A stretch of 64,000 nucleotides of DNA from Microbacterium terregens (GCF_039534975.1 NZ_BAAAWH010000001.1:434001-498000); one strand, 5' to 3'; counted from the stretch's first letter, positions 25,388 to 34,823 are shown. Notes: generated by a model not told the origin, from the sequence alone. Program-made: numbers and translations.

Positions 25388-26410
25388 ATGGTCGACACGG
25401 GCGCGCACACGAACGGATCTGCCGTGACGATCGAAGAGGTCGCGGCTGCCGCGGGCGTCTCGCGATCGACCGTGTCCCGTGTCGTGAACGGCTCGAGCGC
25501 CGTGAGTCCGACCGCGCTCGAGGCCGTACAGCGGGCGATCGCCGATCTGAACTACGTGCCCAACCGCGCCGCGCGATCGCTGGCGAGCCGGCAGACCCAC
25601 GCGATCGCGCTGGTGGTCCCCGAGGACACGACCCGATTCTTCGGAGACCCGTTCTTCGCCGCGATCGTGTCGGGCATCAACGCGCGGATCAGCCGCTCCG
25701 ACTATGTGCTCAACCTCTTCATCGCCAGCGACGACCCGGGAGACAAGACCACGAGCTACGTGCGAAGCGGGAGCGTCGACGGGGCGTTCATCGTCTCCCA
25801 CCACACCAGCGACCTTTACATCGACCGGATCGCGGCGGCCGTGCCGGTCGTCTACGGCGGCCGCCCGGTGCGCGAGCGCGAGGACGACTACTACGTCGAC
25901 GTCGACAACGTGCGTGGCGGTCGTGAGGCCACGGCCCACCTGATCGAGCGCGGGCATCGTCGGATCGGAACGATCACAGGGCCGCTCACGATGCCGGCGG
26001 GCATCGACCGCCTGGAGGGCTATCGTCAGGCGATGGCCGCGGCGGGACTGGCAGAGGAGATCGTCGAAGAGGGCGACTTCACCGCGGACGGAGGCTCCGC
26101 GGCAGTCGCGCGCATCCTCGCGCAGGACGCCCTGCCGGACGCGCTGTTCATCGCGAGCGACCTGATGGCCCGCGGCGCGCTGGCCACGCTGGGTCTGGCC
26201 GGGATCCGCGTGCCCGATGACATCGCGATCGTCGGGTTCGACGACTCGCCTGTCGCGACATCCGTGTCGCCGCAGCTCACCACGGTGCGTCAGCCGTCCT
26301 TCGCCCAGGGCCAGGGGATGGCCGACGTCCTGCTCGACCTTCTGGCTGGGCGCAGTCCGCGACACGTCACGATGCTGGACACCGAGCTGGTCGTCCGCGA
26401 CAGCGTCTGA
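25388..26410 (+). CDS. cebR: LacI-family repressor of the cellobiose operon (CebR-type)
   Basis: 340 residues. The helix-turn-helix VTIEEVAAAAGVSRSTVSRV is at residues 15-34, followed by the hinge helix and a sugar-binding domain ending with DDIAIVGFDDSPVATSVSPQ. The last gene of the ceb operon; its likely sites are the three boxes at 20426-20496. ATG at 25388 is used because AGGAAGG lies eight bases upstream; an in-frame TTG at 25361 has no such site. The ligand is presumably cellobiose. Confidence 0.9.
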   Translation: MVDTGAHTNGSAVTIEEVAAAAGVSRSTVSRVVNGSSAVSPTALEAVQRAIADLNYVPNRAARSLASRQTHAIALVVPEDTTRFFGDPFFAAIVSGINARISRSDYVLNLFIASDDPGDKTTSYVRSGSVDGAFIVSHHTSDLYIDRIAAAVPVVYGGRPVREREDDYYVDVDNVRGGREATAHLIERGHRRIGTITGPLTMPAGIDRLEGYRQAMAAAGLAEEIVEEGDFTADGGSAAVARILAQDALPDALFIASDLMARGALATLGLAGIRVPDDIAIVGFDDSPVATSVSPQLTTVRQPSFAQGQGMADVLLDLLAGRSPRHVTMLDTELVVRDSV

Positions 26411-26447
26411 TTCACTGCGGATCTATCTCGGGTCTTCCGATCCCGGA

Positions 26448-27395
26448 TCAGTGCGCGACGGAGGCGAGGATCTCGTTGTTCCAGGGGTCGCTGAAGCCCA
26501 GGGTGCGGCCGTCGTCGCGCACCGCGAAACCGTGATGCCGAAGGCGTTCGCCGAGAGAGCCGATCGCGTCGGCATCGGGCACCGTCAGATCCATGCGGCC
26601 GAGGCCGAGCGCAGGCATTCGCGGTCCCGCGCCGCGGGAGCCCCACACGTTCATCGCCATGTGGTGGTGGTACCCGCCCGCGCTGACGAAGAGGGCCTGG
26701 TCACCCATGCTCAGCGTCGCGTCGAACCCGAGCGCGTCGATGTAGAACGCGCGCGCGGTCGCGACGTCGCCCACCGAGAGGTGGACATGACCGATGGATG
26801 CCGCATCCTGCGTCACCCGACCGCTCGCCGCCTCTTCGGTCAGGTGCTCGCCGAGGAACGCGTTCGGGTCGAGGTAGAGGGTGGCCATCTCGACCTGGCC
26901 GTGCACCCAGGACCAGTCCGTGCGGGCGCGGTCCCAGTACAGCTCGATCCCGTTGCCCTCGGGGTCGGTGAAGTAGAACGCCTGGCTGACCAAGTGGTCG
27001 GCCGAGCCGGTGAACGTCCCCGGTGCGTGCCGGGCGACGGAATACAGCGCGGCCGCGAGCGCGGCCTGCGTCTCGAACAGGATCGCGGTGTGGTACAGGC
27101 CTGCGGACCCGGGCGCCGCGTGCTTCAGCGCGGGGTCGTGCTGAAGGACCACGATGGGCCGGCCGGCTCGACCGAGGGTCACGGTGTTCTGTCGTGCCCG
27201 GTCCCCGAACGCGCTCCCGCCTCCGGCGGACAGCACGTCCAGCGTCACGACGTCGCGGTAGTAGCGCGTCATACCGTCGAGGTCGCCGACGAACAGCGTG
27301 ACCGGGCCCATGCCGGTGTCGGCGGCCAGCTTGTCACCCTGTGTCGCGATGAATTCATTCATGTGCATGTACAACGCGGCGGGCGGTCCGTGCAT
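26448..27395 (-). CDS. VOC-family dioxygenase/glyoxalase (CatE-like)
   Basis: 315 residues with two vicinal-oxygen-chelate modules, as in the catechol 2,3-dioxygenase-like CatE proteins. The first begins MGPVTLFVGDLDGMTRYYRD, and GLYHTAILFET carries a metal His. The second has SIGHVHLSVGDVATARAFY and YHHHMAMNVWGS. The physiological substrate is unknown and an extradiol dioxygenase activity is only family-based. The ATG at 27395 has GAGGG six bases upstream; two later ATGs (27368, 27362) are alternatives. Confidence 0.82.
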   Translation of the reverse strand: MHGPPAALYMHMNEFIATQGDKLAADTGMGPVTLFVGDLDGMTRYYRDVVTLDVLSAGGGSAFGDRARQNTVTLGRAGRPIVVLQHDPALKHAAPGSAGLYHTAILFETQAALAAALYSVARHAPGTFTGSADHLVSQAFYFTDPEGNGIELYWDRARTDWSWVHGQVEMATLYLDPNAFLGEHLTEEAASGRVTQDAASIGHVHLSVGDVATARAFYIDALGFDATLSMGDQALFVSAGGYHHHMAMNVWGSRGAGPRMPALGLGRMDLTVPDADAIGSLGERLRHHGFAVRDDGRTLGFSDPWNNEILASVAH

Positions 27396-27476
27396 TCCGG
27401 ACCCTCGCCGACCGCCGCGGGTCCGGGGCGGTCGGTCACCCGAGTCACCGACTCGTCGATTCCGCGGGTCATCGGG

Positions 27477-28430
27477 TCACCGGGTCAGGCGCTCGAGCAG
27501 CTCGCGATAGCGCTCCGCGGTGCGTTCGACGATCTCCGCGGGCAGTTCGGGCGGCGTGCCGGCGCGATCCTCCGGCGCCCAGTTCGCGGCGAGCCAGTCG
27601 CGGACGATCTGCTTGTCGAAGCTCGCCATCCGCTCGGACGGCGTCGAGCCGGACTCCCACGCCGCGGCATCCCAGTACCGCGAGGAGTCGCTGGTGAGCA
27701 CCTCGTCGGCCAGGGTCAGAACGCCCGCGTCATCGGTGCCGAACTCGAACTTCGTGTCGGCCAGGATCAGCCCGCGGTGCTCGGCCGTGCGGGCGGCGCG
27801 CTCGTAGATCTCGAGCGAGAGGTCGCGCAGTTCCGCCGCGCGCGGGGCGCCGACGATTTCGACCGTGCGCTCGAACGAGATGTTCTCGTCGTGCTCGCCC
27901 ATCGGCGCCTTGAACGCCGGCGTGAAGATCGGCTCCGGCAGCCGGTCCCCGTTCTCCAGTCCCGACGGCAGACGGATGCCGCACACCGTTCCGTTCTGGG
28001 TGTACTCCGCCCATCCCGAGCCCGTGAGGTACCCGCGCACGACGCACTCGATCGGCTCCATCGACAGGCTCTGAACGACCATTGCGCGCCCGGCGACTTC
28101 CGCGGGGATCAGCGACATGACGTCGTCGGGGGTGTTGGGCACACCGTCCTGGCCGAGGGTGAGCACGTGCGAGGCGATGAGATGGTTCGGGATGCCGCGC
28201 CCCCCGTCGCCGCGGGCCAGCATGTCGAACCACCACAGGCTCAACGTGGTCAGCAGCACGCCCTTGCCGGGGATGCCCGGCGACAGCACATGGTCGAACG
28301 CGCTCACGCGATCACTGGCCACGACCAGCAGTCGCTCCGGACCCGTGGACGGGTCGGCGGGCGAGTACAGGTCGCGGACCTTGCCGGAGTACAGATGGCG
28401 CCAGCCGGTGAGCTCGAGAGGGGTCGTCAC
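27477..28430 (-). CDS. purC: phosphoribosylaminoimidazole-succinocarboxamide synthase
   Basis: 317 residues. Joins aspartate to CAIR using ATP in purine synthesis. Landmarks are LYSGKVRDLY near the N-terminus, SDRVSAFDHVLSPGIPGKG, VVRGYLTGSGW and LILADTKFEFG. The open frame reaches 28517, but GTG at 28430 starts the conserved sequence and a GATAAT hexamer ends 6 bases before it, so the message is leaderless. It stands alone, divergent from the BCCT transporter. Confidence 0.94.
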   Translation of the reverse strand: MTTPLELTGWRHLYSGKVRDLYSPADPSTGPERLLVVASDRVSAFDHVLSPGIPGKGVLLTTLSLWWFDMLARGDGGRGIPNHLIASHVLTLGQDGVPNTPDDVMSLIPAEVAGRAMVVQSLSMEPIECVVRGYLTGSGWAEYTQNGTVCGIRLPSGLENGDRLPEPIFTPAFKAPMGEHDENISFERTVEIVGAPRAAELRDLSLEIYERAARTAEHRGLILADTKFEFGTDDAGVLTLADEVLTSDSSRYWDAAAWESGSTPSERMASFDKQIVRDWLAANWAPEDRAGTPPELPAEIVERTAERYRELLERLTR

Positions 28431-28436
28431 CTGCCC

Positions 28437-28442
28437 ATTATC
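28437..28442 (-). promoter_or_regulatory. -10 hexamer of a leaderless promoter (purC)
   Basis: GATAAT on the minus strand, ending 6 bases before the GTG at 28430; it decides the start. Confidence 0.55.
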
Positions 28443-28573
28443 GCGGGCGCCATGCCCCTCTCCGTCGCTGGTCGTCTGCGGATCGGTCGGGTGCCCGTCG
28501 CCGATCACGCAGCGCACGGTCGCCGCCCGCGTTTCCGATCGTCAAGGACCTGTCCGTCGCAGAAGACCGTCAG

Positions 28574-28579
28574 TAGCCT
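28574..28579 (+). promoter_or_regulatory. -10 hexamer of a leaderless promoter (BCCT transporter)
   Basis: TAGCCT ends 6 bases before the ATG at 28586. Confidence 0.5.
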
Positions 28580-28585
28580 GGTCCT

Positions 28586-30376
28586 ATGCGTGAGGAATCT
28601 CCGCAATCCCCCCAATCCCCTCGGCCCCCTCGAGCCGCGGCATCCGGCGGCGGCATCCGTCCCTGGGTCTTCTGGCCGGCGGCCGCCATTGCGGCCGCAT
28701 TCATCGTGTTCGCGTTGGTCGTCCCCGAGGCCGCAGATCGCGCCTTCGGCGCGATCCAGGCCGGGATCGTCTCCGCGCTCAACTGGTACTACGTCCTGAT
28801 CGCGGCGTTCTTCGTCGCCTTCGCGCTGGTCGTCGGTTTCAGTCGCTTCGGATCCATCAGACTCGGGGCCGACGATGACGAGCCCGAGTTCTCGATGATC
28901 TCCTGGTTCTCCCTCCTGTTCGCCGCCGGAATGGGCATCGGCCTGGTGTTCTACGGGGTGAGCGAGCCGCTCAGCCACTTCGCGACGCCGCGTCCCGGAG
29001 TGGAGGGCACGCCTGCCGAACTCGCGCAGGCGGCTCTGTCGCAGACGTATCTGCACTGGGGGGTGCATGCGTGGTCGATCTACGTCGTGGTCGGTGTCGC
29101 CCTCGCCTACGCCTTCCACCGCCGGAAACGGCCGATGACGATCCGCTGGGCGCTCGAACCGGTGCTCGGGGAGCGCCGCACACGTGGGGGATGGGGAAAC
29201 GCGGTCGATGCCGCGGCCCTGGTCGGTACGATCTTCGGCGTCGCGACCTCGCTCGGGCTCGGGGTGCTGCAGATCAGCGCCGGGCTCGACACGCTCGGCG
29301 TCCTGGAGGCGACGCCGCTCACACAGACGGCCATCATCGTCGTCATCACCGCGGTCGTCCTGTGGTCGGTCCTCTCCGGCGTCGCGCGGGGCATGAAGTG
29401 GCTATCGAACTTCAACCTGGCGCTGGCGGGCGTCCTTCTGCTCTACCTGCTGGTCACCGGGCCCACGACCTTCCTCCTCCGCGAATTCGTGCAGTCCATC
29501 GGCAACTACCTGCAGGACTTCATCGCACTCTCGTTCAATGTCACCGCCTTCCAGGGTGCTGCCGGCCTCGCGTGGCAAGGCTCGTGGACGACGTTCTACT
29601 GGGGATGGTGGATCTCGTGGGCGCCGTTCGTCGGGGTGTTCATCGCGCGCATCTCGCGCGGCCGCACGGTGCGCGAATTCGTCGCCGGCGTGATTCTCGT
29701 GCCGACCCTCATCGGCATCCTGTGGTTCAGCGTGCTCGGCGGAACCGCGATCTGGATGGAGCTGACCGGCAGGGCGGAGCTGATCGGCACGGACGGATCG
29801 GTGACCGTCGAGTCCGCGCTGTTCGCGATGCTGGCCGAGGTCCCCGGATCAGCGGTCGTCACGGTCGGTGCGCTGGTGCTCATCGCGATCTTCTTCGTGA
29901 CCTCGGCCGACTCGGGCGCGCTCGTGATGAGCATGCTGGCAACCGGCGGCGAGGTGCATCCCAAGCGGTGGGTGTCGGTCTTCTTCACGCTCGCGACTGC
30001 GCTGATCGCGCTGGCTCTGCTGTTCGCGGGCGGATTGGCGGCGCTGCAGACGGCGGCGATCAGCATCGCGCTGCCGTTCAGCCTGGTCATGCTGGCGATC
30101 TGCTGGGCCACGATCGTCGCGCTGCGACGCGAGATCAGAGCGTACGATCGCGCCGAGCGCGCGCAGTTCCGGGACCAGATCGGCGAGTACTACGGCCTCG
30201 ATGTCGAGGAGCCCGTCCGTCGCGGGATCTTCTCGCGCCCGGGCCGACGGCAGCGCCGGCCCGCAGCGGAGCCCTTCGCGATACCGGAACGCACGATTCC
30301 CGATCCGGCGACGCCCGAACCCGCCGCACCGGAGGCCGGTTCGTCCGAGGCGGGCCGGGCTTCAGAAGCGGAATGA
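28586..30376 (+). CDS. BCCT-family betaine/choline/carnitine transporter
   Basis: 596 residues, about twelve membrane helices. These sodium- or proton-coupled carriers take up quaternary ammonium osmolytes. Signatures include ISWFSLLFAAGMGIGLVFYG, the Trp-rich YLHWGVHAWSIYVVVG and WTTFYWGWWISWAPFVG, and VTSADSGALVMS near the end of the core. The N-terminus is Pro-rich. The C-terminal 70 residues are charged then Ala/Pro/Glu-rich, the type of tail that senses osmotic state in BetP, though the sequence is not itself diagnostic. Substrate not assignable. Confidence 0.92.
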   Translation: MREESPQSPQSPRPPRAAASGGGIRPWVFWPAAAIAAAFIVFALVVPEAADRAFGAIQAGIVSALNWYYVLIAAFFVAFALVVGFSRFGSIRLGADDDEPEFSMISWFSLLFAAGMGIGLVFYGVSEPLSHFATPRPGVEGTPAELAQAALSQTYLHWGVHAWSIYVVVGVALAYAFHRRKRPMTIRWALEPVLGERRTRGGWGNAVDAAALVGTIFGVATSLGLGVLQISAGLDTLGVLEATPLTQTAIIVVITAVVLWSVLSGVARGMKWLSNFNLALAGVLLLYLLVTGPTTFLLREFVQSIGNYLQDFIALSFNVTAFQGAAGLAWQGSWTTFYWGWWISWAPFVGVFIARISRGRTVREFVAGVILVPTLIGILWFSVLGGTAIWMELTGRAELIGTDGSVTVESALFAMLAEVPGSAVVTVGALVLIAIFFVTSADSGALVMSMLATGGEVHPKRWVSVFFTLATALIALALLFAGGLAALQTAAISIALPFSLVMLAICWATIVALRREIRAYDRAERAQFRDQIGEYYGLDVEEPVRRGIFSRPGRRQRRPAAEPFAIPERTIPDPATPEPAAPEAGSSEAGRASEAE

Positions 30377-30408
30377 CCGGACGGTCTCGTTGCGGGGTTC
30401 GGGCGATC

Positions 30409-30747
30409 CTACGGGGTGATCCGGTCGAGGTACGCGAACGCCTCGGAGACGAGGGTCTCCCACCGCTCGGCACCCGCGTCCACGCCGATCACTGCCCACT
30501 CTCGCAGCGCACGCGCGCCGATGACCATGCGAACTGCGATGCGCTGCTCGGCGAGCTCGGTGACGCGCGCCTCGGGGAGCTTCACGACGAGATCGCCGGC
30601 ATGTCCCACGAACGCGAACACCTTTCCCCGTACGCGCACGCCCTCGCTCCCGAGCATCGGGCCGATGTCGACATCCGGGTTCTGCTGGTACCGGGCCACG
30701 ATCGGATCGAAGATCGCATGTGCGGGTGTCGCGGCATCCTTCGCCAT
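30409..30747 (-). CDS. TfoX N-terminal domain-like protein
   Basis: 112 residues. The core RVRGKVFAFVGHAGDLVVKLPEARV with the preceding M-L-G-S-E-G-V resembles the small TfoX-N/YjbR-like fold, and its end E-A-F-A-Y-L is similar to such stand-alone actinobacterial proteins. Function unknown; a competence role should not be assumed. ATG with TAGGGT 7 bases upstream. Open frame beyond 30747 is not coding. Convergent with the BCCT gene. Confidence 0.7.
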   Translation of the reverse strand: MAKDAATPAHAIFDPIVARYQQNPDVDIGPMLGSEGVRVRGKVFAFVGHAGDLVVKLPEARVTELAEQRIAVRMVIGARALREWAVIGVDAGAERWETLVSEAFAYLDRITP

Positions 30748-30754
30748 GGGCGCA

Positions 30755-30760
30755 ACCCTA
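30755..30760 (-). promoter_or_regulatory. -10 hexamer of a near-leaderless promoter (TfoX-like)
   Basis: TAGGGT on the minus strand, ending 7 bases before the ATG at 30747. Confidence 0.45.
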
Positions 30761-30841
30761 TCCCCAGGATCCGACCTTCGCACCGCTGGTGGGAGGGGCC
30801 GATGCGGCGCGCCGACAGTGGAGCGCCGCGAGCGGATGCGG

Positions 30842-31720
30842 TCAGTCGGGGTCGGTGGGGTCGATCGGAGCGTGGTGGTCCAGCGCCACGACTCCGCGTC
30901 GCCAGTATCCACTGAGCTGGGTCTGCTCGGCCGGCAGTCCCAGGGTGCGGCGCAGATGACGCCGCACCGGCACCAGAGCGGAAGCCTCGCCCGCGGCCCA
31001 GACGAAGACGCCGTCGCCGATCGGTGGGAGCTGCTCCAGCGCGTCGAGGAACGTCGCGCCGGACGAGTCGGGGAGGACGAGGTGCACGCGGATCTGAACG
31101 CCCGGCACCTCGCCGAGGTAGCCGGCGACCCAGTTCCCGTCGCCGTGGACGGCCGCGACGACGTCGACGAATGTGCCGGTCGGGATCTCACGCACCCACC
31201 GGCTGACCGAGGGAAGGGATGTCTCGTCGCAGATCAGAAGCAGGCCGTCGAGGTCCTGCGGCGCGCGTCGCGATCCGCGCGGGCCGAGCAGCACGAGCGG
31301 GTCGCCGGGCCGGGCGGACTCCGCCCACGACGACGCCGGACCCGGATCGGGGTGTACGAAGAAGTCCAGGTCGATCTCGAATCCGCCGTCCACGGCGCGA
31401 GGAAGCGGCGTGAAGTCGCGTGAGATCGACGCGCGGTCGGGGCGCACGACGCCGTCCTCGCCGGGACCGACCGGCGTGGGCGCGACCAGTTCACCGGTCA
31501 TCGGGTCGGGGAAGAAGACACGCACGTGATCGGCGGGACCCCCGCTGGTGAAGTCGGCGAACTCGGGACCCGACACGGTCACGCGGATCATCGGCGGGGC
31601 GATGCGCTCGACGCGGACCACGCTCGCCCGGCGAGCCGTGAAGCGGTTCCGGCCACTCACTCGCGCGAACCGGCCGGCATCCGCAGCGGGCCGGGCGTCG
31701 GGAATCGTCGTATCCGTCAT
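30842..31720 (-). CDS. siderophore-interacting protein (FAD-dependent ferric reductase)
   Basis: 292 residues of the ViuB/SIP family, which reduces ferric siderophores in the cytoplasm with NAD(P)H. FAD-binding segment: RPDRASISRDFTPLP and FDFF-like FEIDLDFFVHPDPGPASSW. The C-terminal domain has LLICDETSLPSVSRWV and FVWAAGEASALVPVRRHLR, ending in the typical SGYWRRG. ATG at 31720 with GGAGG just upstream; the frame is open further but is not conserved. It fits with the haem/iron genes 4 kb to the right, though I see no iron box at its own promoter. Confidence 0.88.
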   Translation of the reverse strand: MTDTTIPDARPAADAGRFARVSGRNRFTARRASVVRVERIAPPMIRVTVSGPEFADFTSGGPADHVRVFFPDPMTGELVAPTPVGPGEDGVVRPDRASISRDFTPLPRAVDGGFEIDLDFFVHPDPGPASSWAESARPGDPLVLLGPRGSRRAPQDLDGLLLICDETSLPSVSRWVREIPTGTFVDVVAAVHGDGNWVAGYLGEVPGVQIRVHLVLPDSSGATFLDALEQLPPIGDGVFVWAAGEASALVPVRRHLRRTLGLPAEQTQLSGYWRRGVVALDHHAPIDPTDPD

Positions 31721-31779
31721 GCCTCCAGCCAACCACAGGCCGCGAGCGGTGGGGCCGGACCGGTGCGCGACCGGTCGTA

Positions 31780-32997
31780 TCAGGTGGTCGTCGTGGTCAG
31801 GTAGTGCTCGATCAGGTGATCGGCGATCGCGATCGAAGAGGTGGCGGCGGGGGAGGGGGCGTTGCGCAGCACCGTGACCGGCCCGACCTGGTCCACCGCG
31901 AAGTCGTCCAGCAGCTCGCCGGCTCGCCCCCACGCCTGCGCGCGGACTCCGGCGGCGCTCTTGCACTCCAGGTCCGACATCTTCAGCTCGGGCACGAATC
32001 GCCGGGCCTTCCGGAAGTACAGCGGCTTGATCAGCGAGCCGCTGATCTCATCCACGCCCATCCGCCAGTGCTGCCGGGCCAGCGGCCACGCGCCCGGCCA
32101 GCGCAGCGACTCCCACGTGTCGCGCAGCGAGATCTGCAGCCAGCTGTATCCCTCGCGGGCCAGGGCCGGCACCGCATTCGGGCCGACGTGCACGTTGTCG
32201 TAAACCCCGCGGGTGAAGTGCACACCCAGGAAGGGGAACCGGGGGTCGGGCACCGGATAGATCATCCCCTTCACCAGATCGGTGCACTCCGGCGCGAGCT
32301 CCCAGTACTCCCCGCGGAACGGCAGGATCTTCGGCGATGGGTCGGCGCCCACGAGCTTGGCCACGACGTCGGACTGCAGCCCCGCGCAGACGATCAGCCG
32401 ATCGAAAACATGCTCGCCGAGCGGGGTGATCACGCGGACGCCGCCGTTTTCCAGGTGGATGCCGGTCACCTCACTGTGCAGCAGGATCCGGCCACCCGCG
32501 GCCCGCACGTCCTGCGCCATCGCGTCGGTGATCGCGGCGTAGTCCACCGCGGCCGTGTGCGGGGAATGCACCGCGGCGACCCCGGCCACGTGCGGTTCGA
32601 TCTCACGCAGGCGTGCCGCATCGTCGATCCGGGTCAGGTCGGGGACGCCGTTCTCCAACGAGCGCCGTTCGATCTCGGCGAGGGCACCGAGCTCGGATTC
32701 GTCCACCGCGACGACGAGCTTCCCCACTTCGCGGTAGGGCAGCCCCTTCTCCTGACAGAAATCCCGGATCAGCACGCGGCCGCGCGCGCACAGCGTTGCC
32801 TTCAGAGAACCGGGCTTGTAGTACAGCCCCGCGTGCACCACTCCGGAGTTCCGCCCGGTCTGATGCTGCGCGAGCCGCGCCTCCTTCTCCAAGACGGTCA
32901 CCTCGCCCGCGCGGCCCTGCGCGAGCGCGCGTGCCAGGGCGATGCCGACGATTCCGCCGCCGATGATGCCGATCCGCGTGGACGCGCTGCGAGCCAT
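31780..32997 (-). CDS. lhgO: L-2-hydroxyglutarate oxidase
   Basis: 405 residues, an FAD-dependent oxidase of the DAO fold that turns L-2-hydroxyglutarate to 2-oxoglutarate, feeding electrons to the respiratory chain. The dinucleotide motif IGIIGGGIVGIALARAL opens the protein; QHQTGRNSGVVHAGLYYKPGS and KICARGR-like LCARGRVLIRDFC are diagnostic for LhgO. ATG at 32997 has GAGGTGG about six bases upstream; a GTG at 33006 is the alternative. It ends 60 bases before the SIP gene. Confidence 0.9.
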   Translation of the reverse strand: MARSASTRIGIIGGGIVGIALARALAQGRAGEVTVLEKEARLAQHQTGRNSGVVHAGLYYKPGSLKATLCARGRVLIRDFCQEKGLPYREVGKLVVAVDESELGALAEIERRSLENGVPDLTRIDDAARLREIEPHVAGVAAVHSPHTAAVDYAAITDAMAQDVRAAGGRILLHSEVTGIHLENGGVRVITPLGEHVFDRLIVCAGLQSDVVAKLVGADPSPKILPFRGEYWELAPECTDLVKGMIYPVPDPRFPFLGVHFTRGVYDNVHVGPNAVPALAREGYSWLQISLRDTWESLRWPGAWPLARQHWRMGVDEISGSLIKPLYFRKARRFVPELKMSDLECKSAAGVRAQAWGRAGELLDDFAVDQVGPVTVLRNAPSPAATSSIAIADHLIEHYLTTTTT

Positions 32998-33016
32998 CAG
33001 GTCCACCTCGCCACAG

Positions 33017-34288
33017 TCAGTCCTCGACGACCCGGCGCGCGATGTCGGTCCGGTACTGGGCGCCGTCCAGCTCGATGACGCTCAGGGCGCGGTACGCGCG
33101 ATCCCGTGCTTCGGCGAAGGTGGTGCCGAGTCCGACGACGTTCACGACGCGGCCGCCCGTCGCGATGAGGTGGCCGCCTTCGTCGGCCGTGGCCGCGTGC
33201 ACGATGTGCACCCCTTCCACGGATGCCGCGGCATCCAGCCCCCGGATCCGCCGTCCCGTGACCGGCGCCTGCGGGTAGCCCTCGTTCGCGAGCACGACCG
33301 TCACCGCGACGGCGTCGGCGAAGGCGGGTCGAGGCTGATCCTCGAGGGTGCCGGATGCCGCGGCCAGAAGCAGCTCGGACAGCGGGTCGACGAGCCGAGG
33401 GAGCACCGCCTGCGTCTCGGGGTCGCCGAAGCGCGCGTTGAACTCGATGACCTTGATGCCGTGCTCGGTGAGGATCAGGCCCGCGTAGAGCAGCCCGATG
33501 AACGGCGTGCCCTCGGCATCCAACTGGCGGATGACCGGCTCGGCGATCTCGGTGGTGACGTGGTGCACGAAGGTGTTCTCGTCGCCGAAGAGATCCGACA
33601 GCCAGGGCAGCGGCGAGTAAGCGCCCATTCCCCCGGTGTTGGGTCCGGCGTCGCCGTCGCCGAGGCGCTTGTAGTCCTGGGCGGGGCTGAGCGGCAGCAC
33701 GTGGTCGCCGTCGCTCAGGAAGAACAGCGAGACCTCGGGTCCGGCCAGGAACTCCTCGACCAGCACGGCACCGGACGGCAGGAAGGCCGCCGCGTGGACG
33801 AGGGCGGCGGAGCGATCCTCGGTCACCAGGACGCCCTTGCCGCCGGCGAGACCATCGGCCTTCACGACGTGCGGTGCCCCGAGGTCATCGAGTGCGGCCG
33901 CGACCTCGTCGAGGGTCGTCGCCCGGATCGCGCGGCCGCTGGGCACCCCGGCGGCATCCATGATCCGCTTCGCGAACGTCTTCGACCCCTCCAGCTGCGC
34001 GGCGGCGCGGCCGGGCCCGAACACGGGGATGCCCCGCTCGCGCAGGGCGTCGGCGACCCCGGCGATCAGCGGCGCTTCGGGACCGACGATGACGAGGTCG
34101 ATCGCGTTCTCGTTCGCGAACTCCGTGACCGACGCCGGGTCGTTCGCGTCGACGTCCACGAGAACCGCATCGGAGGCGATCCCGGCGTTGCCGGGGGCCG
34201 CGAACAGTTCGTGCGGGGCGTCCTCCGACCGCAGCGCGAGGATGATGGCGTGCTCGCGCGCGCCCGAACCGAGGACCAGGATTCTCAC
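33017..34288 (-). CDS. purD: phosphoribosylamine-glycine ligase
   Basis: 423 residues. ATP-grasp enzyme joining glycine to phosphoribosylamine, the second step of purine synthesis. MRILVLGSGAREHAI and APGNAGIA form the start of domain N, VKADGLAGGKGVLV the ATP-grasp loop, and VIEFNARFGDPE the metal site. GTG start with TAGGCT 6 bases upstream. lhgO follows 19 bases after its stop on the same strand and may be cotranscribed. Confidence 0.95.
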   Translation of the reverse strand: MRILVLGSGAREHAIILALRSEDAPHELFAAPGNAGIASDAVLVDVDANDPASVTEFANENAIDLVIVGPEAPLIAGVADALRERGIPVFGPGRAAAQLEGSKTFAKRIMDAAGVPSGRAIRATTLDEVAAALDDLGAPHVVKADGLAGGKGVLVTEDRSAALVHAAAFLPSGAVLVEEFLAGPEVSLFFLSDGDHVLPLSPAQDYKRLGDGDAGPNTGGMGAYSPLPWLSDLFGDENTFVHHVTTEIAEPVIRQLDAEGTPFIGLLYAGLILTEHGIKVIEFNARFGDPETQAVLPRLVDPLSELLLAAASGTLEDQPRPAFADAVAVTVVLANEGYPQAPVTGRRIRGLDAAASVEGVHIVHAATADEGGHLIATGGRVVNVVGLGTTFAEARDRAYRALSVIELDGAQYRTDIARRVVED

Positions 34289-34294
34289 CGGGCC

Positions 34295-34300
34295 AGCCTA
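34295..34300 (-). promoter_or_regulatory. -10 hexamer of a leaderless promoter (purD)
   Basis: TAGGCT on the minus strand, ending 6 bases before the GTG at 34288. The identical hexamer is used at the same distance by purM. Confidence 0.55.
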
Positions 34301-34346
34301 TCGACCGGCCTCGCAAGAACCCCGTGCCGACCGGTCCCGGCGGTGG

Positions 34347-34352
34347 GAGAAT
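34347..34352 (+). promoter_or_regulatory. candidate -10 hexamer (small membrane protein A)
   Basis: GAGAAT ends 6 bases before the ATG at 34359. The match is weak, and GGGAGA could also act as a ribosome site. Confidence 0.35.
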
Positions 34353-34358
34353 CGATGC

Positions 34359-34778
34359 ATGGCAGCCGAGCGCGGCTCATCAGCCGACGAGGGCATCGAG
34401 AACGGGCGCGTTGTCGATGACGAGTTCCTGACCGTCGTCGTCCGCCCGTCGCCCCGCTACGGGCGCTTCCTCGGCGCCGGGATCGTCCTGGGCCTGGTCG
34501 TGGCGGCGATCCTGACCTTCGCCACGGGGTGGGCCGGCGGCGACCCGTTCGGCGGAGGAGCGTCCGGCTGGCTGCGCGTGTTCGGCGTCTCGGCGGCGGT
34601 GTGCGTCGCGGCCGGTCTGCTGGTCACCGGCACCCTCGCCCTCGTCCTCGATCGCATCGTCTCCGGCCACGCGCGACCGGCGCGCGCGGAACACGTCACG
34701 ACGCTCGTGGTGGATCTGGATGCTCCCGCGGACGACGATGAGCCCCCGTGGGTGCGTGACGTCGACGACCTCTCCTGA
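34359..34778 (+). CDS. small two-helix membrane protein A
   Basis: 139 residues: acidic N-terminus, helix one FLGAGIVLGLVVAAILTFA, a Gly-rich extracytoplasmic loop, helix two in AAVCVAAGLLVTGTLALVL, then a charged acidic tail. It is clearly related to the protein at 41646-42035: both have (K/R)Y-x3-F-L-x-A-G-x2-L-G-L-x-V-A-x-I-L-T-F-A and A-G-L-V-x-G/T-x3-A-L-(V/I)-L-D-R. Each copy lies beside a pur gene (purD here, purM there). No function is known to me. Confidence 0.78.
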   Translation: MAAERGSSADEGIENGRVVDDEFLTVVVRPSPRYGRFLGAGIVLGLVVAAILTFATGWAGGDPFGGGASGWLRVFGVSAAVCVAAGLLVTGTLALVLDRIVSGHARPARAEHVTTLVVDLDAPADDDEPPWVRDVDDLS

Positions 34779-34811
34779 CGGCGGGGTCCCGGCGCCGTCT
34801 CGTGGCGGGCG

Positions 34812-34817
34812 TACCGT
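34812..34817 (+). promoter_or_regulatory. -10 hexamer of a leaderless promoter (sterol-carrier-like)
   Basis: TACCGT ends 6 bases before the GTG at 34824. Confidence 0.5.
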
Positions 34818-34823
34818 GGACGG